Below are positions 24,325 to 36,383 of a stretch of 64,000 nt of DNA, piece after piece. Source of the DNA: Colias croceus (Eukaryota > Arthropoda > Insecta > Lepidoptera > Pieridae). The notes beneath the pieces were generated by a model, which was not told the DNA's origin, made no database searches, and was given only the letters and a program-made list of their open reading frames with translations. A program made the translations under genes and the position numbers. The stretch spans positions 8,258,501 through 8,322,500 of the forward strand of contig NC_059541.1 in assembly GCF_905220415.1 (NCBI RefSeq), in the 5' to 3' direction. Positions within the stretch are counted from its first letter, which is position 1. Every line of letters starts with the position of its first letter.

Positions 24325-25060
24325 CATACAACGCCAAAGGAAAACCTCCACAAACTTAACGAATACTTTTAAAGTAAACATCGCATAGATGTTAGTGCCA
24401 TAGGATTCTGATGGATTCGTTATTATAAGTCTTAAGCATTTCATATTAGATCACTTCACTTCCCAGTGCACTCATTTGTTCGAAGTTGGTTACGTTAAGT
24501 TGAGATTAAGATGTTTAATGTTATTTATTTGGTAGCTTTATCAGACGCTTTAATTACCATAGTCCTGTTGATATTTTAGTCTCAGTATTTTGCATTTAGA
24601 ACGGGTTGGAATGATTTAGCGTTATTTTGTTAGAGTAATGGCGATCTTGGATCAACTATTCATATTAAACATTTTAACTAGATTGTTTTTAATGTTATTT
24701 GTTTGGGTAGTTGTTCCAAGGCTTATTGTTATGTGTTTAGATGTAGATAAAGATTTTCCTGTGTTGATTTTCACGTTTTCACGCTTAGAAGTTAGATGTA
24801 GTTCGTAATCTCGAATAGTTACATTCCACGTCATACCGCATTTACTCATCCAATCTGATTCAAAGGAAATGTCTTCCAATAGGTTATATTTTATTAAGAG
24901 TAGCCTCTTTACCCAATGTATTCTGAATTATGCTTGGAATTTGAAAAGCAGAAGTTTGCTTTTTAAAGCAATTTGTAGACATTCGTCTAAATAATTATTA
25001 ATCACAGTTACCTCTATATCCATAATGTCGAATAAAATTTTTGGGCGTGTTTGTAAATCG
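24325..25060 (+). other. OtopL: Probable 3' UTR of the otopetrin gene
   Basis: No further coding sequence follows the stop. The first AATAAA downstream is at 25031-25036, followed by a G/T-rich stretch (gggcgtgtttgtaa), a fair polyadenylation context. The true end is not proven; another AATAAA lies near 29211. Confidence 0.35.
25031..25036 (+). terminator. Candidate polyadenylation signal AATAAA
   Basis: It is the first canonical hexamer after the otopetrin stop codon, about 700 bases downstream, with a G/T-rich element 10-25 bases further on. Confidence 0.35.
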
Positions 25061-25158
25061 TTGAAAATGTCCTTACGGAAGCCTTTTGTTTATATAAATG
25101 ACTTTTTTTTACAATACCTATAAATCTTTAAAACATACAATAAATTTTTAAAGAACAG

Positions 25159-25357
25159 ATAAATATCGATCAAAATCCAGACCACTCGGCCACCCGTGAT
25201 CCCGCCAGAGCAATCGAATTTATTCTATTCTCTCGGTTTATGCTTAGAGGTTTTATGTGTTTAAGGTACACCCCACGCCATCTATTGAGATGATTAAACA
25301 ACCAATCAAAAATTTATAAAAAGTGTTTGAATAAGCATTCAATTACTTTATAAAAAA
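25159..25357 (-). mobile_element. SINE copy with partial tRNA-like head and 13-bp target duplication
   Basis: The direct repeat TTTTAAAGAACAG (25146-25158 and 25358-25370) flanks it. The interior matches the 40-kb array: the sequences gcaatcgaatttattctatt and gccatctattgagatgatt are shared. On the minus strand it carries a tRNA-like A box (TGGCCGAGTGG) and then stops, so the tRNA-like part is truncated. This single-copy insertion shows that the array monomer belongs to a retroposed SINE family. Confidence 0.7.
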
Positions 25358-25560
25358 TTTTAAAGAACAGTAAAAGTAAAATATCAAAATTAAACCAGTT
25401 ACTACTAAGTTTGAATAATATTAGATGTGAAATAATAACATCATATTTACTGATTTGTCCGTTATTCATTTCGTTTATAGACAGGCCCAATGTTTTGCAA
25501 ATTCCTCTCCATGATAAAACAACGACTTTAATGTATATTTGCTTTTTTATATTATATGTA

Positions 25561-26894
25561 GAGGAACTGCAGCAAATTTGGAATACCGGTTTGTTTTTTG
25601 GGAATAAGTAGAAAATAAAATGGCTTAGCCCAATAAAAAATACATCAAATGGTCAGAAAATTAATAAACTTTAATAATAGAAAGAATAAAACAAATCGAA
25701 AACTAAGAACAATATCAAAATTTTAATGAAACAAATAAACTCCAAAAGCATCATTTGACTTACGGTGCAGATAATTTGGAATATAGTATTCCAAATTATG
25801 ATCACCTTTTTTTCTTTGATATTGCTTACACTTTTCCTTCATATCTAAAAAAAATCTTATTTTTATAACAGTTTAACAGTTTTCAGTTCTCTTGATAATC
25901 ATTTTTATAACAAAATAGCTTACACTAATACAATTATTATGTAATAATCAGTCACAATAATCACAGATCAGTGTTAAATTAGGAACTAAAATTACTATAT
26001 TTATTAGTCATCAATTCTTGCAGTAATCACATATAATATAAATACCGGATTCCGGACCTTTAGCAAATCCATCTTCCAGCAAATCCATCCTTAAAAGCAT
26101 TTTGAAAATTATTTTTTATAGCTAATCGATATGCCAACCGACGCAAACGTCCATTCTGGTCAGCCCATAAAATTTATTCTCCATAGTTACTTATGTACTC
26201 AACCAGCATGTTTTCAATATCTGTACCCAAAACTGGCCTTCGACCAATGGCTTTATTCTTTATAGATTCAATCGAGGAGTCATTATTAACAAATCGAAAG
26301 AGGGTTGACCTGGGAATGTTAAAGTGTTTAGCCTTCAAGTATCTCATTCTCTTTTCTCGAACAGCGATAATCGCCGCGGACACGTTGTCCCACTTCTTTC
26401 TCTTGCTGTACTTATGGGATGCAGACATTTCTAAAAAAAAAACAAGATTGGATATCTTCTTACAAAAATTTGCACAAAATTTGGAATATTCCAAATTATA
26501 TTCACTTTCGGTATTCCAAATTAACAACATGACATCCAAACCTAAAATTTCATATCACATTTTTTATTTCAGAAATATTAACAAAATAAAAGTAAAATCA
26601 TAAACTAAAAAGGTCGCTTAATAGTTTTAATAATTACAATAAAGATTTTACATATAATAGTAAATGATTGTCACTGATTGCTTTCTTACCGAAAAAAATT
26701 TGAATATTGACGTTTCGCTTCTACGAGGCTGGCAGCCGAAATGTCAAGATGGTGGTCTGTTTTTAGTACTCATTAGATCCGTATGGGATATGACGATAAT
26801 CTTGAAAGAAGAAAACACAGATGGCGCTTATAATTATTGAGTATCCAAGGTATTCCAATTTACGTGCAGTATTCCAAATTTGCTGCGTTTCCTC
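25561..26894 (-). mobile_element. 1.33-kb pogo/Tigger-type DNA transposon, defective
   Basis: Inverted ends GAGGAAcTGCAGCAAATTTG and its right-hand counterpart match for about 27 bases with two differences, and each is flanked by TA (25559-25560, 26895-26896), the target of the Tc1/mariner/pogo superfamily. The motif TTTGGAATA recurs, often in facing pairs, near 25578, 25775-25802, 26473-26520 and 26850-26880; these may be transposase binding sites. It encodes only a broken N-terminal part of a transposase on the minus strand, and the DDE catalytic region is absent. Confidence 0.8.
26060..26428 (-). pseudogene. Pogo/Tigger-like transposase N-terminus (psq-type HTH), broken
   Basis: From Met at 26428 the frame reads SASHKYSKRKKWDNVSAAII, then LKAKHFNIPRSTLFRFVN, then a basic link and GRRPVLGTDIENMLVEYI. 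This is the pipsqueak-type helix-turn-helix DNA-binding layout of pogo/Tigger transposases. A stop (TAA, 26174-26176) interrupts it; the same frame continues with a family-like DQNGRLRRLAYRLAIKNNF to a second stop at 26060-26062. About 84 residues precede the first stop. No DDE domain follows within the element. Confidence 0.7.
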
Positions 26895-26896
26895 TA

Positions 26897-28730
26897 CCTA
26901 ACTGTATAACACGAGCAACTTTATGGTGTTGCGCAAATATTTTAGGCTTTAGAGATCTACAAGAAAATTAGTTAAAATATACCTACCAGTTGTTGCATAA
27001 TTTGAATTTTTTATAAGATTTAAAAAATGAATAATAATTGATGCTTCTATAATATTGATATCCACCCAAGTGGTTAAGTATATAGGTAGATATTGCGAAA
27101 ACAATTTGGCTTATAAATTCACATGAACACATAAACATATTATATGGCTCATAAATTATGTTTTTTTTTTATAATTTTTAATAAATATACTTTATGACAG
27201 AATACAACAAATAACATAATACTAAAGTAATATTTGCGCAACACCAATCTAGACAACGGGAACAATTATTATATTGACGACCTAATATTTTTGACATCTT
27301 TTAACCTGTAGTGCAGTGACGAAATGATTCAACCTATAAATTTCATACATACATGTATTAGGTATTTATTACATTTTATATAAAAGTAAATATAATTCTG
27401 ATCAAGTTTAGAACATTTTTGCTGTATTTTTTCTATATAGCGTCAGTATTTTGGATGCAAGTTTTAAATTTATAGCAATATGTAAAAAATGGACCCAGTA
27501 GTTAGGAAAAGAGAAACACCAAAGTTTTATATAATTGGTAGATGTTTTGGAGCTTATACCGGTAACTTTAGCTGCCATTAGGGTTGAGTATTTTTCGATA
27601 GACCTAGATTTAATGTCGTCCAAATATCTTTGATGTGTTCTGCATTGGTAAAACTAACACCGTGATGGCCAGTCCTTAAGATTTGATTTCTCAAACATTT
27701 GAAAGAAATTTATTTATTTTTTTCAGAAAAAATAAATCAATTCTATTAATTTATACCTTATTCAGAAAAAAATCGGATCTTAATTGAAATTTACAGAAAT
27801 GTGTCTGCAGATTTTAATATGAAATTTATGCTCTTTTAAGAACTGGCCTGACTCGGTTTATTGATAACAAAAAAGTTAAATTTAATCTACTTTGTAATAG
27901 TTGCATGTAAACTATTGAAATCTTTGACTGTAGTTTATAAAAAGACGAAAGATTTTGAACTGCGGGTTATATTGCTCAAACGAGGTTTCGATAAACGAAT
28001 AATTTATTGCGTATAAATAAATTAATTTTGGTTTATACGGATTCGCTGATTATGTACATGTTTTTGAATATTATTTAATAAAATTTAAAATAACTATCCT
28101 AAATAATTAGATGCTAATTTATGAAAGCACATTTGTTTACGATAGTGTATCCTACATTAGCATTAAAAATATATTTTATAAAGTGTAAAATAAAAGGCTT
28201 ATGAATTATTCGTAAATGAGATGCAATACTCAATATTTAGGTGTAATTTATTTATAGTAACTATTTAATCGCTTTTTGTATAGGCGTTTTAAATTATACA
28301 TAGCCTTAAATGATAATAAGCTCATTTATATTCATCTTATTATTTTATTACGATTCCATGTTATTATTTATGCTTATCACCTTTAATGGTAAAGGAATAA
28401 AAACTTTAAAGCTGAGTTGGCTAGAAAAGAAAGAGTATATTATTATTATTCACAATATTTTATTTCTCAATAATTCTCTAGACTTAATATTCATTAATCA
28501 TAAAATATAATGTAGTCGCTTAATGTTGTAGACTCGAAAAAGCTCAACACAAATCGAAATATAAAAAGCTTTAAAGTCTCCTTGCTCCATAATATCTATA
28601 AATAATGAGATATTATTAGTTTTCAAGAAAATAAACACAGGTTTTAGCAGGTATCGACAATAACAAATGAATGTTTCGACTATTACAGTATCATAAAATA
28701 CGTGAGTCAGAATTTTATTATGAGATCGAG
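26897..28730. other. Intergenic, nothing recognised
   Basis: AT-rich DNA with several short open frames but no domain, splice or repeat evidence. Confidence 0.4.
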
Positions 28731-28883
28731 TTTTTTTTTTTTTTTTTTTTTTTATTGACGATAGGGAAGAGCTTGACCACAATCTCGCCTGATGTTAAGC
28801 TGAGATGTGGTCTAAGATGGTACGCGCTTCCCTAGAAGGTACCTGTTCACTCTACGCTTGAAGACCCCCATATTGTACTCGAG
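28731..28883 (-). mobile_element. 5'-truncated LINE 3' end, reverse orientation
   Basis: The copy starts on the plus strand as a run of 23 T (the poly(A) tail). Reading the minus strand gives EYNMGVFKRRVNRYLLGKRV then PS and a stop (28812-28814), almost the same C-terminus as the copy at 5705-5903. TCGAGTTTT at both edges may be a short target duplication, but the poly(T) makes it ambiguous. Confidence 0.7.
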
Positions 28884-29882
28884 TTTTACAAAAGGAGAAG
28901 CTCGATTCACTGCTTTGTGAAAAATATTGAAATGAGAGCGTGATCAGATAATACGAATGTTAAATATTCAGACCATGCAATATTATACAATTTAAAGTTT
29001 TTATTCCTTTCAAATCATTCATAACCTGTGACTACAGAACACCAAATATTTCTTAAATGCCTTAATTTTATTGAATTTCAATACGATGCGATTTTGTTTA
29101 ATGTAATAGTGATACTAGATTAATGTTTTTGATTATATATTTGTATACTATTTATTGGTTTAGGCGATATTGTGAATAGTCTTAAGTATTTGATGTTTAA
29201 CGTTTACAAATAAATTTTAAATTATCCTTGAATACTTGTGTTATTTTCTCATATCCCTGTGAAACCTTGTTACGTTATAATATAAAAAAAAGATTAATAT
29301 ATTAGTTTATTTTGTGATTTATTATCGTTTATTTATTGAACTAGATGTTTTGGTTTGTTACTTATTATAATAGACCAAGGGCCAGTGCTGAAGAACTATA
29401 AAGGGACATAAAATTAATTGTTTTTATGCGAGCAAAGTACACTCATGTATTATTATTAATATAATTCAAGAAGGAGAAATGAAAATTGTTGAGTAGCTGT
29501 TGCCCTTAACTTCGTATCGTATGAGATGCTGTAGAATTACCATTTACCTTTAAAAGGTAAATATATTTAGTAGAGAAATTAAACACAATTATCAGCTATA
29601 TTCGTTAATTAATAATATTTAATACAAAAATATTATATTAAAAGCATATCTTCTATAAGCTCTTTACGCAGTACATAATCTACCTACCAATGTTTGTTGG
29701 TATGATTAGAACGTCTCCATCGTGTATATTATCATTGCTTCCACATTCCTAGATCTCGTATGGCTTGTAGCTTGTTAACGACTTGCGAGCTTAATTACCT
29801 ACTTGATTGATATAAGGAAAAATTAACAGCTCCTAGCGAAAACACGATCCCCATACTTTTAGAAACCTGCTAGTTCTCTACA

Positions 29883-30100
29883 TCCATACTAATATTATAA
29901 ATGCGAAAGTAACTCTGTCTGTCTGTCTGTTACTCAATCACGCCTTAACTACTGAACCAATTTACATGAAATTTGGTAAAGAGATATTTTGATACCTGAG
30001 AAAGGACATAGGATAGGTTTTATCCCGAAAATCCCTCGTGAACGGGAACTATGCGGGGTTTTCTTTGACTGCGCGGGCGATGTCGCGGGTGGAAAGCTAG
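29883..30100 (+). mobile_element. Helitron-like non-autonomous element
   Basis: The unit starts TCCATACTAATATTATAAATG after an A, contains a (CTGT)n microsatellite, and ends GGTGGAAAGCTAG before a T, giving the A|TC...CTAG|T layout. Close copies lie at 43967-44174, 50234-50448 and, reversed, 46256-46442. I recall such lepidopteran repeats being described as Lep1-type Helitrons; the sequence fits, but I could not search. Confidence 0.7.
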
Positions 30101-33100
30101 TAGTTACCTAATAAATTATTATTGGCGTTACGTATCTGCCATACCCATACTATGCGTGATGATAGCATATGTTTGTCTGTCAGTCTGTTATCTACTCACT
30201 ACTATCTGGATGAAATTTGGATTGAAGATAAACTTAGGATATTTCTTATAAATCAATCCCTAAAGTTAATGAAAGTGTCTGCCAGTAATTTTGTCTGCGT
30301 AATAAAATTAAATGTTCTCAACAAATAAGTTAACAGTTTACAGTAGGTCTACTTTATTGAAGCGTTTTGTTTCTCCAAAATAACAGCTATATGACTGGAA
30401 ATCCCAAAGATTAATATTCAAATACAACTCATTTGTGAACTATAAGAAACATATAATTTTTAAACTTTATCGACAGCGAGATTTACGATTAAAAGAAAGT
30501 AAACATCTCAAATTGGCATAATAACCGTTTTAATTGGCGGTGTTATAAAAAGTTGCATAGTTCTAGTTCCTCACAAACGATCATTAATCGTGAATCTCGC
30601 CTGACAACACAGAATGAGGACCGACCGGTTGTTGTTAAAGCTTTTCTTGTTTGAAATTGATCGCATTCTGCACTTCAAGTACTTATAGCTTATTAACTAT
30701 AGACGGATAGTCAAAAGGAGGTTTGTTTATACAAAAAAATATAGGTATAATTGAGACCTCAAGCTATGATCTAGTTATAATTTAATTGAGAGATAAAATT
30801 ATAATGAAGCTCTTGATTAATATTTTTATTTCTTGAATTTTTTCAAATATATTTTGTATGCATTTTAATTCTATGCAACTAAATTAAAATCAGATCTCTA
30901 ATTAAAATGATCAGATCATCTTTGGAATAAAAAAAATACTATTTAAGTTGTCCTACTAATATTATGATTCAGAGATATTACATACGGTAAAATTTTTAAA
31001 TTAAATGTTCGAGAAAATTTCGTAAGTGCGACATTTGAATTAAAAATTCGTCATCACACATCGTATATAATATTGAATACTTACACTCAATATTGTAGTT
31101 TTGCTCAAGCGGAGGTACTAGTTTTATTGACCCTATTTTCAACGATATTGATATATCGATGTTCACAGGGCTGGCGATATCTATTAAACTATTTTTTTGT
31201 GTGGAGCTGCTTGTATTTTAAATTAATCTAAAAGAAATGTGTAGATACCAATCACAATTGATACACGAAATATTAGATAATATAGTAATTCGAAAGTAGT
31301 CACCAAAATATTTTCGATTTTATGTCGTGATTCTACTTTTATTAGTTCTTCGAATGCTATTTGTATCTAATATAAACGAGAAAATTTGCAAGAATGTGTG
31401 GATGTAACTCTTTTGGCAAAATTATCTTAGATCTGTACGAAAATAGATATAAGAAGAGTTAAATTATATGTATAAGTTATAGTTGGAAATAGCACGTAGG
31501 CTATCGCGTTAACGCATAATATGCATTTCATCCAGGTACCTCGGAAATGATACTGCTGGTTTCTGCGAATGTTATCATAAATGTTATTATAAATTCAACA
31601 ACAACCCAGTCAAGAAATTTCAATTAAGACTGTGTCAACCCTAATATATTTCATGTCATGCGTCGAAGATACTACGTGAGCGCTTGAATACTTCGCTTAT
31701 TCAATAACCAGCATCATGCGGGCCTTGACAACCGATAAACAGTTTGCTATGCTAATCCATACTGCTTTATTCACTGCCGCCTATTCTTACATATCTGCTG
31801 CTTCCCACAGGGACCGGGCCTTCATTTCCGCACTTACACTTGTCAGTATTATGAATCTTAATTCCCTTGGCGGCTAGCATTATATTATGTTCTGTATAAA
31901 ATAGGGTGTTATGCATTAAATGCACTTAATTATGGGTCAAACACCTGACAAACTTTCATAGTAAGTACTTCAAAATAAGTACTGGTTGTTAAATTGTATT
32001 CATAAATGTAGATACAATTGGCAAATGCAAGAACAAAGATAAGAGAGAAAGCCCAATTTTTGTGCCGTTGTAGGCGTGAACAAATAAAAAAAAAGATAAT
32101 CTTCAATCTTAATAATCCTCTACGTGATACAAATGTAGTGAAGATAGATTGTAGATTTTACGCCTACCAGGTCTTATGATGTTAACTACTTTATATCCGC
32201 TATAAACATAGTTTAATACTTTACCGTAAGCCGTACACTCAGTACAGCCTACGGATTTATGTCGAACTAATTTCACGAATGCTACTGAAAGTAAGAAACC
32301 AAAATTAAGATTTTAGTTATTCGTATGAAACCAAAATTAGGATTTTCGTAATAAAGAAATGGAATCCCAAATATCAAATTAGAATTAGCAAGAGCGGGCC
32401 TTGTAAAGCACTCGATGTTCACGGCTACTCCAAGCGCTTTCATCAATGAGCCACTTTGAAGCTTGTCAACAATTACCCACATTCAGACAAAGCGTTTTTA
32501 TCACGCACTTACCCAGCTGTCGTTTTTTGACGACACATTTGGAGATTCGGCTCATAAGAACAATTGAATACCACACAAGTATTAGGCTTCATAATTTTAA
32601 GCCCCATTTTTTTGCAACCGTGAAATATTTTAGGTATACTATAGTTGGTACTTTTTGTGTACCAAATAACTTGTATTGCACACCTCGGAGAGGTAGTGCT
32701 CTATCAAATAAAAATATCACGATCAACTTCCATACATCTTAATTTTATATTGTAATAATTATATATTATTTTTATATTGTGTAACTACACAAAACTATGA
32801 ATATAAACTTAAACAGAGTACAGTAATAGACTCCAATATAAAAAGAAACAAAACAATACACATAAATGTCTCGTCGTATCGTAAAGTATTGTAGCTAACT
32901 GAAAACTTATTGTTACCAGATGCGTATCTTCGTACAAGGGTATTGTATTGTTACCCACTTTGTAAAACCTTTTGTAACAGGACTTCCCTCGCTTGGTACG
33001 ACGTGTAGAATTCCTTATCTAGTGTCAAGAGTGTTTGATAAATTCTTTAATATAACCACAAAACGATTGTGTAACAAGCAATAGATGATTATTCTTTCTA

Positions 33101-36099
33101 TGCATAAAACATAATCACGTACCTACGCATTGTTAAATATTATTTGGTGATGAATTGAAGACTTGTATTACTCAAACCAGTCAATCTTCTACTAGAGAAA
33201 AGTATTCAGAGTATTCAATTTATTACCTTTACCGCAAAAGCTAACATAAGCTAAACAAATAAAAACGAGATCCTATAAACAAGAACTTGACAAATGCCAG
33301 TCAATAAAATAAACAAATGCGATACGACTGAAGATTCCGCTGATTCAATTGACACAAATATCTTGGACTAATCTATCTAACGGGTAGTGTGGACATGAAT
33401 TATACATTAACGGTTTTCAATCAAGTGAAATGTTTGAAGGGCAATCATTCGCAGAGGTTGCCGTATAAGGTGGCTCTTTCTGTATAAGGAGACAAACTCT
33501 CTCCAGCACTAAGTAGATACGACCGTAGAAATGTCACACCACGAACTACAAAGAGTTCCTAGTATTGTCCGGTGTCCTATTCTCAATAGTTCTGTATTCT
33601 GTATTTTATAGTGTGGATAAAATTGTTAAATCGTAGATACGTAACTCACAAATAAATTAATAAATTGTAATGAGAGCTGTCTTTAAAATTTCTGGATGTA
33701 TACATCTTAATAAAAATAAACATAACAATAGTGTCATACATTTTTTGTATAATCTTAGTCTTGCAATATTGGATGCAACAACGATTGCTCCCAATATCTC
33801 GTAATATTTGAATCTCAAGTACAGCTGCGCTTATCAAACAACAAGGAGCTTCATTATTTCGTCCCGATGCAAGGACGAAGCGATCAATACATATCCGTGG
33901 AAGTGCAATGGCGGCTGTATCGTATGAATTGGAAATAACGACTTGGATATGCGATGTTACTGCGAAATTTACTTTATTTTGAACGAATGTGAATAAATTG
34001 GTACAGCAAGAATATTTTATTGATGTGCTTATTACAAATAAAGTTCTGTTTTTTTTGCTTTATTTATCTAAAATACACAAATAAACCAATCCATAAAAAT
34101 TATCATGTTAGAGTTGTCTCTATATTCTGAATTGACTCGTGCTTTTAACCAAAATAGAGCTTAAATTAGTCATATTATAGTACGTACTTACTTTCTATAT
34201 GTTACATTTATTTAGAATATTATTTTGTATAACTATTTTCGTACATCTTAGTGTAATCACGGTGCATCTCCCCGCATACCCTCATATTCCAATTTTGCAC
34301 CCTCTCCCTAATCATAGCATTGCCTAATGCCTATCCCTCTTGTTCGTTATTTTGCTGTATTTGACTCTTATTAGAGCGGAATTGGTATGATAAGTTGTAC
34401 GGGACTCTACCTTTTTATTTTTCGAGTATTTTGTGTCATATTTTTTAATGCATTCGTATATGAGTAAAAAGGTCGTTAAGGTATTGGCATGTGTTTAAAA
34501 AAGTTTTCTTTTACGATTTTTGGCTATGATTAAACTTCAACTAAAAATAGACACAGTATTACTAAAAATATGTTAATCTACGTGTATTTAAAGCTTGTTT
34601 AGATACAATTACCTAGCTCTATTTAATACATACTTAATTACAAATCCCGTTACTGTGGTGAGTCTAGACACGCGTGGAACATCTGTCAAAGGTATGTCTA
34701 TCTTTTTGTGGTTAGTTTAGGTCGATTCTATGTCTGTCTCTAATAAGTCTATTATACGAGTAGAATGGAATGTTGCGATTGTATGTGTAGTTGTTCATTT
34801 TATAATTCGATAAAAACATATCGCGATGTACCGGTAGGAGTAAGTAGTTTCGAAAAATAATACATTTTACACTTTTTATTTTTAAACAACGAAGGAAAGA
34901 ATTATCATAAAAGTAATGACATTTTTTTTCTTCTTTACGACATTTACAATTCCACAAATTCTGACAAATTTTGATAAAAAATGACAAAAAATAGCCATTG
35001 CACAGGAAATTTAATGGAATGGCTACCGTAATTATAAAATAGAGTCTAAAGAAGTTACCATGAAAAACTAGAACCTATACGTATTATAAATAATAGTCCT
35101 GCGGCTCGCTCATAAAACAAAATAAGTAAGATACCTATGTAATGTATTACCTACATAATAATAATTATTAAGATTCAAGTGTATGCAGAATACACTGTTT
35201 GTAATAATTCCCTTTCCGAACAAAATAATCAAGTCATGAGCTCTAATATTTACAACAATAGAAATCTAATTAAAGATAATTTACTCATAACGAGAAAATA
35301 ATATGGATCCGTTACTTTCTCCGCTTCATTTCTGGGTTGCGTTCTAAATAGGTAGTATTTTAAAGAAATGGCTCCTAGAGAGCAGATGCAATCGCATAAT
35401 TAAAAGTTTCGTTTTTAATAAGTAATTATAACTATTATCATAGCTTAAAGTTACTTTATAAATAAACGGTATAACATTTTATGTATGTAAATAAATATAT
35501 TTTTGTTCACGTACGTTTCACCAGCGTCAAAACTTTTGTATTCTAAACGCACATAACGCCTATAAACTCGGTTCACGTTAGATCTATTATGAGATAAAAC
35601 GCAGGTAAACGTTTCGTTTAATAGTTTTTACAACTTTTATTTGGATCACTTTTATCTTACACGGTGACTTTGAAATTTAAAAACATTAACAGATTAGCTT
35701 TTACGAGCGAGTCGGTAAACAAAAATTAACTTAATTATGTCCATTGACTGGCTTCGGCCTTTCTCTAATGGAACCCGCATAACGGTACGCGTGATATTGA
35801 CAAACTGAAGCGATAGAATATAAATTACTGCCTACATAACATTTCAATCAAAATTCTATATCAACCCACGTATACAATGGTAAAGAAACATCGCTGCCCA
35901 CAATAGAACTTACATCTTTTCAGATAAGCATCAACTAATGCATCTTTTGTTCAAACTTTTAATTTGAAAGCCGCACCGCATAATGTGAATTTTATGAGTC
36001 GTTACCAAAAATCAATAAGGAAATGAAGAAAAATGTATAGCTTTAGATATGAGGGGGATCGCGTGTCTGGCTTCCATGGCACAAAAGACCCGTAGTTAG
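30101..36099. other. Intergenic, nothing recognised
   Basis: Six kilobases of AT-rich DNA without a convincing gene or paired repeat. A 53-codon frame (31716-31877) is the only slightly better looking coding candidate and is not supported otherwise. Confidence 0.4.
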
Positions 36100-36375
36100 T
36101 AGTTATGACTGTATACTACGAATCAACGCGGGCGCGCCGCGAGTTTGCGTCGAGCTTTGGTGTAGATCGCGCGTTCGCTTACATATTTATACGCGCATAT
36201 TAATCGAAATAAGGACAATTTATACACGGTCACTTTCGGTTTCGATGAAATTGGCTTAACAGTGTGATTGATATATTATTTGTGAACGCTGGGGACGAAG
36301 TGTTTGTGAGTGCGCGCTATAAACTTCGAACGAAAACAATGAAACTTTTCCAATAGTGATATTCGCGTCGGGAAA
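36100..36375 (+). promoter_or_regulatory. Candidate promoter and 5' UTR of a rightward gene
   Basis: GC and CpG content rise sharply here against an AT-rich background (cgcgggcgcgccgcg and nearby). TATTTATACGCG at about 36186 could act as a TATA-like element. Near the end is a six-codon upstream frame, ATG 36339 to TAG 36356, closely followed by the candidate start at 36376. An in-frame TGA precedes the main ATG, so the ATG is the first in its frame. Without RNA data this remains a prediction. Confidence 0.35.
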
Positions 36376-36383
36376 ATGAAAAC
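36376..36383 (+). CDS. Candidate first coding exon, 8 nt (Met-Lys-Thr...)
   Basis: ATG AAA AC is followed directly by a perfect donor GTAAGT. The start context GGGAAAATG is A-rich as expected in insects. The exon would be phase 2, with the rest of the gene to the right. No continuation could be recognised in the window, so the product is unknown. Confidence 0.3.

Noticed and set aside
31716..31877. 53-codon frame starting MRALTTDKQFAMLIHTALFT
   Set aside because: The composition looks somewhat protein-like with a hydrophobic start, but there is no homology I can name, no start context of note and no splice signals. A conservation test would be decisive.
32446..32742. 98-codon frame on the plus strand
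   Set aside because: No domain, unusual composition and no splice signals; length is compatible with chance in a 64-kb window.
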